Notes: generated from the sequence alone by a model not told the origin. A DNA stretch of 64,000 nt from Microbacterium sufflavum (GCF_023091155.1 NZ_JAHWXK010000001.1:1240001-1304000); one strand, 5' to 3'. Shown: positions 34,123-41,943, counted from the stretch's first letter. Numbers and translations are program-made.

Positions 34123-34884
34123 ATGACCGCGCAGCGCCCCGTCGCCATCGTCACCGGAGGCTCCGCCGGCATCGGCTGGGAGATCGGACAGCGGCTCTCC
34201 GCCGACGGGTACCGCGTGGTGGCGACCGACCGCGTGCCCGGCCTCACCGCGGGCGACAACCCCGCCGGCATCCTGTGGCGCGAGCTCGACGTGACCGATC
34301 ACGCCGCGGTCGACCGGGTGTTCGGCGAGATCGAGGCCGAGCTCGGGCCCATCGAGGTTCTCGTGAACAACGCGGGCATCCAGCGGCACCGCGGCATCGA
34401 AGACCTCACGTGGGACGAGTGGTCGGCCGTGGTCGACGTGAATCTGCACGGGGTGTTCTCCGCCCTCCAGGCCGCCGGGCGCCGCATGCTCGACCGCGGC
34501 GAGGGGCGCATCGTCAACATCTCGTCCATCTCCTCGCGCGGTTCCGCGGGCCGGGCGCCCTACGCCACGACCAAGGCCGCGGTGATCGGGCTCACCTCCA
34601 CCGCCGGGGCCGAGTGGGCGGCGCGGGGCGTGCGCGTGAACGCGGTCGCCCCGGGCTACGTCGACACGGGCGTCTTCCGGCAGGGGGTCGAGCAGGGCAC
34701 GCTGAGCCTCGACACGATCCTGTCGCGCATCCCCGCGAAGCGCCTGGCCGACGCGAGCGAGATCGCCGCGGCGGTCAGCTTCCTCGTCTCCGACCAGTCG
34801 CGCTACATGAACGGCCAGACGCTGTACGTCGACGGCGGGTTCATGGTGGACTACGGCGTGCCCCTCGCGAAGAAGCCCGAATGA
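34123..34884 (+). CDS. SDR family oxidoreductase
   Basis: A 253-residue classical SDR: TGGSAGIG cofactor turn, NNAG, Ser in IVNISSISSRGS, catalytic YATTK and a closing NGQTLYVDGGFMVDYG. The Asp in VVATDRVPG at the end of strand beta-2 suggests NAD+ preference. It is the first gene of an operon with an enolase-superfamily protein and another SDR and lies directly behind operator site 4. The arrangement suggests a sugar or polyol dehydrogenase that starts an oxidative non-phosphorylated route, and this is inferred from gene content. Confidence 0.88.
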   Translation: MTAQRPVAIVTGGSAGIGWEIGQRLSADGYRVVATDRVPGLTAGDNPAGILWRELDVTDHAAVDRVFGEIEAELGPIEVLVNNAGIQRHRGIEDLTWDEWSAVVDVNLHGVFSALQAAGRRMLDRGEGRIVNISSISSRGSAGRAPYATTKAAVIGLTSTAGAEWAARGVRVNAVAPGYVDTGVFRQGVEQGTLSLDTILSRIPAKRLADASEIAAAVSFLVSDQSRYMNGQTLYVDGGFMVDYGVPLAKKPE

Positions 34885-35957
34885 GCGCGATCGCCCGCGT
34901 CGACACCGCCACGGTGGTGCTGCCGCTGCCCGCGCCCCTGCAGCTCGGGGCCATGACGGTCACGCGCCGCGAGTACACCGCTGTGCGGGCGACCGCGGGT
35001 GACGGCACCACCGGCGTCGCGTACTGCCTGTCGCGCGAGGCGCCGATGGCCGAGATCGTGGAGCGGCTCGTCGCTTCGCACGCGGTCGGCACCGACGCGG
35101 ACGACCCGGCGAGCACGTGGGAGCGGATGCTGCGGGGGAGCGCGATCGTCGGACGGGTCGGGCTCGTGCGCCGGGCCATCGGGCTCGTCGACATCGCGCT
35201 GTGGGACATCGCCGCGCGGCGGGCCGGGGTGCCGCTGTGGCGCCTGCTCGGCACGGGCGACGCTCCCCGCGACGCGATGCTCGTGGCCGCGTACCCGTCA
35301 CCGCAGCGCACACCGCGGGAGGTCGCGGACGAGGTCCTGGTGCAGGCGCCGGGGTGGTCGCAGGTGAAGATCTCCCGCATTCCCGATCCGGCATACATGC
35401 GCGAGCTGCTGGCGCTGCTGAACGCAGAACTGCCCGACACGACCGGGCTGGTGGTCGACGTGGGCTTCGGCTGGCCCGACGCCGACACGGCCCTCGCCGA
35501 GATCGCGCAGTGGGGCGACCCGCGCCTGGCGTGGCTCGAGGATCCCCTGCTGCCGGAGGACGCGGCGGGTGTCGCGCGGATCCGCCGCGAGTCGGGGCTG
35601 CCGGTCGCGGTGGGCGACGAGGTGACCGACCCCGCGGTGCTGAAGGCGCTGGTGGAGGTCGGCGAGGTCCATGCGCTGCGCCTCGACGTGGTCGCGATCG
35701 GCGGAGTCACCCCCGCACGGGAGCTGATCGCGTGGGCGGCCGAGCGGGGCGTACCCGTGTCGGGCCACGTCTACCCCGAGGTGACCGCACATCTCGGCAT
35801 CCAGGTCGAGACCTTCGCGCGCGGCGTGAATCCGTACGACCCCGCGCCCTCGTTCGTGACGGGCGGCCCGCGGTTCAACGGCGCCGTGACACCGAGCGAT
35901 ACCCCGGGCCTCGGGTTCGCGCTCGACCCCGCCGTGTTCCGATTCGAGAGGGACTGA
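34881..35957 (+). CDS. Enolase superfamily protein, mandelate racemase/muconate lactonizing type
   Basis: A 358-residue two-domain protein, with a capping N-terminal domain to about residue 130 followed by a TIM barrel. The metal ligands Asp193 (VVDVGFGWP), Glu220 (WLEDPL) and Asp246/Glu247 (VGDEVT) are present, as are Asp269 and His296 (SGHVYPE), which form the usual Asp-His dyad. The KxK motif is reduced to KIS (Lys163 only), so the second Lys is missing and racemase-type chemistry is unlikely. Acid-sugar dehydration using the His-Asp base would fit. The start overlaps the SDR stop by 4 bp. The exact acid sugar is unknown. Confidence 0.85.
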   Translation: MSAIARVDTATVVLPLPAPLQLGAMTVTRREYTAVRATAGDGTTGVAYCLSREAPMAEIVERLVASHAVGTDADDPASTWERMLRGSAIVGRVGLVRRAIGLVDIALWDIAARRAGVPLWRLLGTGDAPRDAMLVAAYPSPQRTPREVADEVLVQAPGWSQVKISRIPDPAYMRELLALLNAELPDTTGLVVDVGFGWPDADTALAEIAQWGDPRLAWLEDPLLPEDAAGVARIRRESGLPVAVGDEVTDPAVLKALVEVGEVHALRLDVVAIGGVTPARELIAWAAERGVPVSGHVYPEVTAHLGIQVETFARGVNPYDPAPSFVTGGPRFNGAVTPSDTPGLGFALDPAVFRFERD

Positions 35958-35958
35958 C

Positions 35959-36750
35959 ATGACCGACTCCCCGCGCAGTGTCGTGGTCACCGGCAGCGGC
36001 AAGGGCATCGGCCGCGCGGTCGCCGAGCGCCTCACCGCCGACGGCTGGATCGTGGTGGGGCTCGAACGTTCCCCGGGCTCCGGCACGGTCGAGGCGGGCG
36101 TGCTGGCGGAGGTCGTGCTCGGCGATGCGTCCGACCGCGAGGCGCACGCGCGCGCGGCGACCGCGGCCCGTGCGCGCGCACCACTGGGCGGGTGGGTGAA
36201 CAACGCCGGCATCACTCGGCGCACTCCCCTGCACGAGCTCGACGAGACCGCGGTGCGGGAGATCATCGGCATCAACGGCTTCGGCTACCTGTGGGGCTGC
36301 TCGACCGCGGTGTCGGCATTCGTGGACCAGGGCCTGCCGGGGGCGATCGTGAACATCGGCTCGATCCACGGGCGGGCGAGCTTCGTGGATCACGCCGCCT
36401 ACGAGTTCACGAAGGGCGGCATCGATGCGCTCACGCGCAGTGTCGCGGTGACATATGGCGGTCTCGGCATACGTGCGAACACCGTGGCGCCGGGCGGCGT
36501 GCGCACCCCGCACCTGGAGGCGCAGATCGCCCGAGCGGCCGACCCCGCTGCGGAGGAGCGCGCGCTCGCGGAGGGCCCGCCGATGGGACGTATCGCCCGG
36601 GCGGAGGAGGTCGCCGCGGTCACCGCATTCCTGCTCTCCGATGAGGCCCCGTACCTCTCCGGTCAGTCCATCGCGGTCGACGGCGCCTGGAGCGCGTCCT
36701 TCGGCGACATCACCGTCGACCCCGCCCTGCGCGCCCGCTTCGACGCCTGA
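35959..36750 (+). CDS. SDR family oxidoreductase
   Basis: A 263-residue SDR with TGSGKGIG, NNAG in GWVNNAGITRR, Ser in IVNIGSIHGRA, catalytic YEFTK and C-terminal LSGQSIAVDGAWSASFGD. It starts one base after the enolase-type gene, with the ATG at 35959 behind GAGAGGGA, and is the third gene of the operon. The trio SDR, acid-sugar dehydratase, SDR resembles the upper part of non-phosphorylated L-fucose/L-rhamnose-type pathways, where a 2-keto-3-deoxy acid is oxidised by an SDR. That functional assignment is an inference. Confidence 0.87.
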   Translation: MTDSPRSVVVTGSGKGIGRAVAERLTADGWIVVGLERSPGSGTVEAGVLAEVVLGDASDREAHARAATAARARAPLGGWVNNAGITRRTPLHELDETAVREIIGINGFGYLWGCSTAVSAFVDQGLPGAIVNIGSIHGRASFVDHAAYEFTKGGIDALTRSVAVTYGGLGIRANTVAPGGVRTPHLEAQIARAADPAAEERALAEGPPMGRIARAEEVAAVTAFLLSDEAPYLSGQSIAVDGAWSASFGDITVDPALRARFDA

Positions 36751-36763
36751 CACCGCCGATTCC

Positions 36764-36822
36764 TGAGCGCCGTTCGTCTCGTCGCCGGCGTGGTGTCTGA
36801 GCGCCGTTCGTCTCGTCGCCGG
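36764..36822. repeat. 34-bp spaced direct repeat before dinB
   Basis: TGAGCGCCGTTCGTCTCGTC begins two identical 25-bp copies at 36764-36788 and 36798-36822, spaced 34 bp. Degenerate traces (TGAGCG, CGTCTCGTCGCCGG-like) recur at about 48050-48080 and 56525-56550, suggesting a dispersed small repeat family in this genome. Confidence 0.6.
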
Positions 36823-36905
36823 TGGGGTTTCCGAGCGATCGTAACGACGCGCCCGCACCGATGTCCGGGGTCCGTGCGACGATCCGCTCGTCGACGGGAG
36901 AACGG

Positions 36906-38102
36906 ATGCGTGGGGAAGCCACCGTGCTGCACGCCGACCTCGACGCCTTCTACGCGTCGGTCGAGCAGCGCGACGCCCCCGAGCTGCGCGGTCGACCGGT
37001 GATCGTGGGCGGCGGGGTCGTGCTGGCGGCGAGCTACGAGGCGAAGGCCCGCGGCGTCCGCACCGCGATGGGCGGTCGCCAGGCGCGGGAGCTGTGCCCC
37101 GACGCCGTCGTGGTGCCGCCGCGCATGGAGGCGTACTCCGCCGCGAGCACAGACGTCTTCGCGATCTTCCGCGACACGACGCCGCTGGTCGAGGGGCTGT
37201 CGATCGACGAGGCGTTCCTGGAGGTCGGCGGGCTGCGGCGCATCGCGGGAACGCCGGAGGAGATCGCCGTGCGCCTGCGGGAGCGTGTGCGACGCGAGGT
37301 CGGGCTCGCGATCTCGGTCGGGGTCGCGCGCACCAAGTTCCTCGCGAAGGTCGCCAGCGCCGTGAGCAAACCCGACGGTCTGCTGGTCGTGGAGCCCGAG
37401 CGCGAGGAGCAGTTCCTCCTGCCGCTGCCGGTCGAGCGGCTGTGGGGTGTGGGCGCGGTGACGGCCGAGAAGCTGCACCGCTACGGCGTGCGCACGGTCG
37501 GCCAGCTCGCGGAGCTGGAGGCGGCGACGGCGGAGCGCATGCTCGGCAAGGCCACGGGCGCGCACGTGCACGCGCTCGCGCGACTGCGGGATCCGCGCCC
37601 GGTCGACACCACGCGGCGGCGCGGGTCGATCGGCTCGCAGCGCGCGCTCGGCTCGCGGCCGCGGTCGGCGGAGGAGCTCGACCTCATCCTCACGCAGATC
37701 GTCGACCGGCTCGCCCGGCGGCTGCGCGACGGCGACCGCGTGTGCCGCACGGTGGTGCTGCGACTGCGCTTCGGCGACTTCACGAAGGCCACCCGCTCCC
37801 GCACGCTCGGCGCGCCGACCGACCGCACCGCGATCCTCCTCACGGTGGCGCGCACCCTGCTCGCCGCTGCGCAGTCCGAGGTCGCCGACCGCGGCATCAC
37901 GCTGCTCGGCCTCTCCCTGTCGCAGCTCGACCGCGCCGACCGCGTGCAGCCGGAGCTCCCGATCGACTGGGGTGATGAGGCGCGACTCGACTCGGTGCTC
38001 GACACCCTGCGCGACCGCTACGGTGCGGCCTCCGTCTCCCGCGCCGCACAGCTCGGACGCGACCCCGGCTGGTCCACGCCGATCCTCCCCGAGCACGAGT
38101 GA
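36906..38102 (+). CDS. dinB: DNA polymerase IV (Y-family, DinB)
   Basis: A 398-residue Y-family polymerase. It shows HADLDAFYASVEQRDAPELRGRPVIVGG with the first catalytic Asp, SIDEAFLEV with the second Asp-Glu pair, VGVARTKFLAKVAS, a helix-hairpin-helix (LWGVGAVTAEKLHRYGVRTVGQL) and the little-finger domain. Such enzymes bypass lesions with low fidelity. The ATG at 36906 follows GGGAGAACGG. An upstream in-frame ATG at 36822 lies inside the repeat and is not favoured. No clear SOS box was seen in the 155-bp upstream gap. The C-terminus lacks an obvious beta-clamp motif other than QPELPI. Confidence 0.92.
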   Translation: MRGEATVLHADLDAFYASVEQRDAPELRGRPVIVGGGVVLAASYEAKARGVRTAMGGRQARELCPDAVVVPPRMEAYSAASTDVFAIFRDTTPLVEGLSIDEAFLEVGGLRRIAGTPEEIAVRLRERVRREVGLAISVGVARTKFLAKVASAVSKPDGLLVVEPEREEQFLLPLPVERLWGVGAVTAEKLHRYGVRTVGQLAELEAATAERMLGKATGAHVHALARLRDPRPVDTTRRRGSIGSQRALGSRPRSAEELDLILTQIVDRLARRLRDGDRVCRTVVLRLRFGDFTKATRSRTLGAPTDRTAILLTVARTLLAAAQSEVADRGITLLGLSLSQLDRADRVQPELPIDWGDEARLDSVLDTLRDRYGAASVSRAAQLGRDPGWSTPILPEHE

Positions 38103-38131
38103 GGCCCCGGAAGAGGGCTGCCATGGTTAAG

Positions 38132-38179
38132 GCCAGACTTCACCCCCGTTCTGGCTAGAAGTCGGGCTACACTGAGGGC
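38132..38179 (+). promoter_or_regulatory. Operator repeats and -10 of the Phd/YefM-RelE/ParE operon
   Basis: Overlapping inverted repeats lie just before the antitoxin: GCCAGA (38132-38137) with TCTGGC (38150-38155), and GACTTC (38136-38141) with GAAGTC (38158-38163). TACACT at 38168-38173 is a -10-like box six bases before the ATG, which suggests a leaderless mRNA. Antitoxins of this family usually repress their own promoter through such palindromes. Confidence 0.55.
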
Positions 38180-38455
38180 ATGCAGACTGTACCGCTGAGC
38201 GAGGCCAAGGACCACCTCTCGCGCCTGGTGGACCAGGTCGAGCGCGAGCACGAGACGATCGAGATCACTCGCCACGGCCGGGGCGCGGCAGTGTTGATGA
38301 GTAAGGACGCCCTGGAGTCTCTGTACGAGACGCTGCATTGGCTGTCGGAGCCGGGCACGCGACAGGATGTCGACGATGCGCGGCGACAGGCTGAGGCCGG
38401 CGAGCTGCGCAGCGCGGAGGAGACGATGGAGCGCTACGGGGTTCGGCCCCGGTGA
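38180..38455 (+). CDS. Phd/YefM family type II antitoxin
   Basis: A 91-residue protein with the Phd/YefM N-terminal DNA-binding fold (VPLSEAKDHLSRLVDQVEREHETIEITRHGRGAAVLMS). It is followed by a helical C-terminal tail rich in Glu and Arg that would wrap around the toxin. The toxin gene overlaps its stop by 4 bp. The gene sits between dinB and a large hairpin and uses normal codons, so it does not look recently acquired. Confidence 0.88.
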   Translation: MQTVPLSEAKDHLSRLVDQVEREHETIEITRHGRGAAVLMSKDALESLYETLHWLSEPGTRQDVDDARRQAEAGELRSAEETMERYGVRPR

Positions 38456-38730
38456 CCTGGATCACCGCTTTCGCTGACTCCGCCTGGCGCGACCTCGATC
38501 GGTTGCCGCAGAAGATCGCACAGGCCATCGTCGAGTTCGCTGTCCTCACCCTGCCCGAGAATCCGGAACGCATGAGCAAGCCGCTCGTCGACGAGTTCGA
38601 GGGCCTGCGCTCTGCACGCCGTGGGGACTACCGAGTGTTGTTCTTCCTCGGCGCGCGAGAGACGATCGTGGTCGTGCGCGCCCGGCACCGCCGTGATGCG
38701 TACCGCCCGCCCGCTCCGCACTGGGACTGA
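38452..38730 (+). CDS. RelE/ParE family type II toxin
   Basis: A 92-residue basic toxin of the RelE/ParE fold. It opens AFADSAWRDLDRLPQKIAQAIVEF, continues with the core strand GLRSARRGDYRVLFFLG and ends VVVRARHRRDAYRPP, which is the family's terminal strand. Members act as mRNA interferases at the ribosome or as gyrase inhibitors. The basic RRGDYR and RHRRD clusters with a final Tyr favour a RelE-like ribonuclease, which is an inference. The GTG at 38452 is translationally coupled to the antitoxin. Confidence 0.88.
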   Translation: MTWITAFADSAWRDLDRLPQKIAQAIVEFAVLTLPENPERMSKPLVDEFEGLRSARRGDYRVLFFLGARETIVVVRARHRRDAYRPPAPHWD

Positions 38731-38766
38731 CAGAGGCCGGTGGCCCGCACGCCCCCTCGAAACGAA

Positions 38767-38827
38767 GGAGATCTCACGCGATGAAGGAGGTCTCCGGAGC
38801 TCCGCTCCTTCATGACGCGAGATCTCC
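38767..38827. terminator. Long hairpin after the toxin gene
   Basis: Arms of 23 bp (38767-38789 and 38805-38827) are complementary except for three central mismatches, and each arm has 9-bp perfect ends (GGAGATCTC and ATGAAGGAG). The 15-base loop contains the palindrome CGGAGCTCCG. It lies 37 bp after the toxin stop and 81 bp before the convergent NTF2-like stop. It could be a bidirectional terminator or a small mobile hairpin element. Confidence 0.65.
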
Positions 38828-38907
38828 TGCGCACCGTGCGGCCGTCCACCGGCCGCATAGCCCACCGTGCGGACGGGTACCGCCGCAGGTGACCCCGCCT
38901 CCGCGCC

Positions 38908-39258
38908 TCAGGCCTTGAGCATCGACGCCCGCGCGATGCGGCCGTCCACCACGTCGAAGGTCGCGATGGTCTCGGTCGCGACACCCGCGTTGATCACCTG
39001 CTCCTGCGCCACGACCCACCGCGCGCCGAAGAGCACGCTCGACTCGATGACGCACGAGAGCTCGGGGTTCTGCAGCCGGGGTTCGTAGAACGCGCGGATG
39101 GCTTCGGCGCCGACGATGGGTTCGGGCGCGACACCGGTGATGACGGCGTCGTCGGCGTAGGTGGCGACGAACGCGTCGAGGTCGTGGGCGTTGAACGCGT
39201 CGAGCTGTGCCTGCACGGTGTCGTGCGCGGAACGGTCGAGGGCGGTGCGGTCAGTCAA
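38908..39258 (-). CDS. SnoaL/NTF2-like protein
   Basis: A 116-residue protein of the nuclear transport factor 2-like fold. The opening helix ends VQAQLDAFNAHDLDAFVATYADDAVI, as in SnoaL-like and steroid delta-isomerase-like families, and GAEAIRAFYEP follows. The start is a TTG at 39258, unusual but supported by GGAGGAG at six bases spacing and by its 8-bp overlap with the upstream SDR stop. No better ATG or GTG gives this N-terminus. The fold binds small hydrophobic ligands and can be enzymatic. It is co-transcribed with the SDR of locus B. Confidence 0.75.
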   Translation of the reverse strand: MTDRTALDRSAHDTVQAQLDAFNAHDLDAFVATYADDAVITGVAPEPIVGAEAIRAFYEPRLQNPELSCVIESSVLFGARWVVAQEQVINAGVATETIATFDVVDGRIARASMLKA

Positions 39259-40000
39259 TGCGAACTCCTCCGTTGACGTCGTAGGTGGCTCCGGTGATGA
39301 AGCGGGCGCGCTCCGAGGCGAGCGACGCGATGATCCAGGCGACGTCCTCGGGCTGGCCGAACGCGCCGAGGGGGATGCCGGCTTCGAGCTTCGCGCGCCC
39401 CTCGCCCTGGAGCTGGTCGGTGATGGCGCTGGCGACAGGGCCGGGGGTGACGGCGTTGACGCGGATGCCCTCGGAGGCCAGGTGTCGCGCGAAGCTGCGG
39501 GTGATGGCGAGCAGCGCCCCCTTGCTGGCGGCGTAGTGGATGCCGGTCTGCAGGGCGCCGACCTGTCCGGCGATCGAGGCGATGTTGACCACCGACCGGT
39601 CGCCCTCGGCCGCGCGCAGCAGGGGGAGTGCCGCCCGGGTGAGCAGGAAGGTGCCGCGGGCGTTGGTCTCGAGGACGAAGTCCCACTCCTCGATGTCGAT
39701 GTCGGGGTAGGGCGTGTAGGGGCAGACTCCGCCGTTGTTGATGAGCACGTGCAGCTCGCCCCAGGTGACGGTGATGCGGTCGGTGAGCGCGTCGATCGAT
39801 TCGGGGTCGCGCAGGTCGAGCCGTGACACCAGCACCTCGGCGGCACCGGCCGCCCGGCACTCCTCGGCGACGCGCTCGGCCTCGGCCTCGCGCCCGGTGT
39901 AGGTGATCCAGAGGGCGGCGCCCTCGCGGGCGAGTTCGAGGGCGGCGGCGGTTCCGATGCCGGAACTCGCGCCGGTGATGAGTGCGCGGCGAACAGTCAT
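39251..40000 (-). CDS. SDR family oxidoreductase
   Basis: A 249-residue classical SDR: TGASSGIG, NNGG (in place of NNAG) in LINNGGVCPY, Ser in VNIASIAGQV, catalytic YAASK and C-terminal FITGATYDVNGGVRID. Thr35 and Arg37 in ITYTGREAEA suggest NADPH use. The ATG at 40000 lies eight bases after TATAGC in the operator at 40008-40017, with no Shine-Dalgarno, so the mRNA looks leaderless. It is divergent from the 2-hydroxyacid dehydrogenase, with about 76 bp between starts holding two GntR operators. Confidence 0.88.
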   Translation of the reverse strand: MTVRRALITGASSGIGTAAALELAREGAALWITYTGREAEAERVAEECRAAGAAEVLVSRLDLRDPESIDALTDRITVTWGELHVLINNGGVCPYTPYPDIDIEEWDFVLETNARGTFLLTRAALPLLRAAEGDRSVVNIASIAGQVGALQTGIHYAASKGALLAITRSFARHLASEGIRVNAVTPGPVASAITDQLQGEGRAKLEAGIPLGAFGQPEDVAWIIASLASERARFITGATYDVNGGVRID

Positions 40001-40007
40001 GCCTAAA

Positions 40008-40017
40008 CGCTATAGCA
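40008..40017. promoter_or_regulatory. GntR operator candidate (site 5, SDR/NTF2 side)
   Basis: CGCTATAGCA, one base off the consensus palindrome, overlaps the -10 (TATAGC on the minus strand) eight bases before the SDR ATG, so binding would directly occlude the promoter. Confidence 0.6.
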
Positions 40018-40057
40018 AGAACCGGTCGCTGTCAGCCGCTGTACACCGCTTTGCTAG

Positions 40058-40069
40058 ATGCTATAGCAT
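40058..40069. promoter_or_regulatory. GntR operator candidate (site 6, hydroxyacid dehydrogenase side)
   Basis: ATGCTATAGCAT is a perfect 12-bp palindrome, preceded by TTGCTAG. TATAGC inside it would serve as the -10 for the gene starting at 40077, nine bases downstream with no Shine-Dalgarno. Confidence 0.7.
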
Positions 40070-40076
40070 CGCTCCC

Positions 40077-41051
40077 ATGACTGCGCCGCTCATCCTCGTC
40101 ACCGACTGCGACCTCCCGGGGACCGTCATCGAAGACACCCTCCGCGGCGCGGGCCTGCGCGCCGATCGCGCCGCCTCCGGCAGCCCCGACGACATCGCCG
40201 CGCTCGGCGCCGAGGCCGAGGGACTCGTGGTGCAGTGGGCACGCATCGACGGCGACCTCATGGACCGGATGCCCAACCTGCGCCTCATCAGCCGCGTCGG
40301 CATCGGGTACGACATGATCGACGTCGACGCCGCCACCGCCCGGGGCATCGCCGTCGCCAACACCCCCAGCTACTGCATCGAAGAGGTCGCCGCGCACACC
40401 GTGGCCATGATCATGACCCAGGCGCGCGGACTCCCCGCCTACGACCGCGCCGTGCGCGCCGGCACCTGGAAGGCCGTGGACGCCCGACCGCTCGCCGTGC
40501 GCCCCTCCACCACCACCGTGTCCGTGCTGGGCTTCGGTCGCATCGGCTCACTGGTCGCCCGCGGCCTCCGCGGCCTCGGCTTCCGGGTGCTTGTCGCCGA
40601 CCCGTACGCCCCCGCCGATGCCGTGCGCGAGGCGGGCTGCGAGCCCGTCGAGATCCCCGACGCCATCGCCCGCGCCGACATCCTCACCCTCCACGTGCCC
40701 CTCACCGACGCCACCCGGCACCTGATCGACGCGGCCGCCCTCGCCACCATGAAGCAGGGCGCCGTGATCGTGAACACCTGCCGCGGACCGCTCATCGACG
40801 AGGACGCGCTCGCCGCCTCCCTCCGCGACGAACACCTCGGCGGCGCCGCGCTCGACGTCTTCGCGGGGGAACCGCTCGCCGCCGACTCCCCGCTCCGCGA
40901 CCTCGATCAGGTGCTGCTCACCCCGCACGCCGCCTGGTACTCCCCCGAGGCCCTCGCCGACCTGCCGGTGCACGCGGCCCAGAACATCATCCGGTCGTTC
41001 GCGGGCGAGTCCGTGCCGATCGTCAACCCGTCGTTCGCCGCCGCCCGCTGA
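40077..41051 (+). CDS. D-isomer-specific 2-hydroxyacid dehydrogenase (CtBP-like)
   Basis: A 324-residue dehydrogenase with the GxGxxG motif in SVLGFGRIGSLVA (about residues 148-160). The catalytic residues are Arg236 (NTCRGPLIDE), Glu265 (VFAGEP) and His284 (TPHAAW). SRVGIGYDMIDVDAATARGI is typical of C-terminal-binding-protein-like and phosphoglycerate dehydrogenase-like members. The ATG at 40077 has no Shine-Dalgarno and probably begins a leaderless mRNA. It is followed after 14 bp by the FAH-family hydrolase and shares that operon under operator site 6. A reduction or oxidation of a 2-keto acid product, such as pyruvate or a sugar-acid fragment, is inferred. Confidence 0.88.
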   Translation: MTAPLILVTDCDLPGTVIEDTLRGAGLRADRAASGSPDDIAALGAEAEGLVVQWARIDGDLMDRMPNLRLISRVGIGYDMIDVDAATARGIAVANTPSYCIEEVAAHTVAMIMTQARGLPAYDRAVRAGTWKAVDARPLAVRPSTTTVSVLGFGRIGSLVARGLRGLGFRVLVADPYAPADAVREAGCEPVEIPDAIARADILTLHVPLTDATRHLIDAAALATMKQGAVIVNTCRGPLIDEDALAASLRDEHLGGAALDVFAGEPLAADSPLRDLDQVLLTPHAAWYSPEALADLPVHAAQNIIRSFAGESVPIVNPSFAAAR

Positions 41052-41065
41052 CCCGAAAGCCCGAC

Positions 41066-41923
41066 ATGGAACTCCTGCGCCTCGGCCCCGCCGGCCACGA
41101 ACGCCCCTACGTCCGCGACGACGCCGGGGTGATCCGCGACCTCGCGCCCCTCACGGCCGAGATCGACGGGGCGTTCCTCGCCGCCGACGGCATCGCCCGC
41201 ACCCGCGAGGCCCTGCGCCGCGACGAGCTGCCCGTCGCCCACGTCGACGGCCTCCGCCTCGGCGCTCCCGTCGCCCGCCCGACCGCGGTCCTGTGTATCG
41301 GCCAGAACTACGCCGCGCACGCGGCCGAGTCCGGCGCGGAGCCGCCCGCGCACCCGGTGCTCTTCTTCAAGCACCCCAACACCGTGGTCGGCCCGAACGA
41401 CGTGGTGCTGCTGCCGCCCGGTGCGGAGAAGGTCGACTGGGAGGTGGAGCTCGCGGTGGTGATCGGCAGGACCGCCCGCTACCTCCCGTCGCCCGAGGCC
41501 GCCCGCGACGTGATCGCCGGGTACACCATCTCCAACGACGTGTCGGAGCGGGCGTACCAGCTCGACGTCTCGGGCGGGCAGTGGTCGAAGGGGAAGTGCT
41601 CCGAGACGTTCAACCCCCTCGGCCCCGCGCTCGTGCCCGCCGACGAGGTCGACCCGCAGGCGCTGCGCCTCCGCTCCTTCGTGAACGGCGAGCCGCGGCA
41701 GGACTCCTCCACGGCCGACATGATCTTCCCGGTGCTGCAACTGGTGCACGAGCTCAGTCACTACCTGGTGCTGGAGCCGGGCGACGTGATCAACACCGGT
41801 ACCCCGCAGGGCGTCGCGCTCTCCGGACGCTTCCCCTATCTGCAGGACGGCGATGAGATGACGATCGAGATCGAGGGGCTCGGGCAGCAGCGGCAGCGGA
41901 CCGAGCGCGTGCACCTGAGCTGA
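41066..41923 (+). CDS. Fumarylacetoacetate hydrolase (FAH) family protein
   Basis: A 285-residue FAH-fold enzyme. The metal ligands are Glu126 and Glu128 (DWEVELAVVIG) and Asp158 (SNDVSER). The segment WSKGKCSETFNPLGPALV and the end block HYLVLEPGDVINTGTPQGV match the subgroup that includes 2,4-diketo-3-deoxy-L-fuconate hydrolase and ureidoglycolate lyase-like proteins. These enzymes cleave C-C bonds of diketo acids using Mg2+. Within locus B it is a good candidate for the final hydrolytic step of a diketo-deoxy sugar-acid route, but FAH-family predictions are often wrong in detail. The ATG at 41066 has only a weak ribosome-binding site (GAAAG). Confidence 0.85.
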   Translation: MELLRLGPAGHERPYVRDDAGVIRDLAPLTAEIDGAFLAADGIARTREALRRDELPVAHVDGLRLGAPVARPTAVLCIGQNYAAHAAESGAEPPAHPVLFFKHPNTVVGPNDVVLLPPGAEKVDWEVELAVVIGRTARYLPSPEAARDVIAGYTISNDVSERAYQLDVSGGQWSKGKCSETFNPLGPALVPADEVDPQALRLRSFVNGEPRQDSSTADMIFPVLQLVHELSHYLVLEPGDVINTGTPQGVALSGRFPYLQDGDEMTIEIEGLGQQRQRTERVHLS

Positions 41924-41943
41924 CGCGACCCCGGCGGCCTGTG

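Noticed and set aside
36822..36905. Upstream in-frame ATG extending DinB by 28 residues
   Set aside because: The extension overlaps the 34-bp repeat and is not Y-polymerase-like; the ATG at 36906 has a ribosome-binding site.
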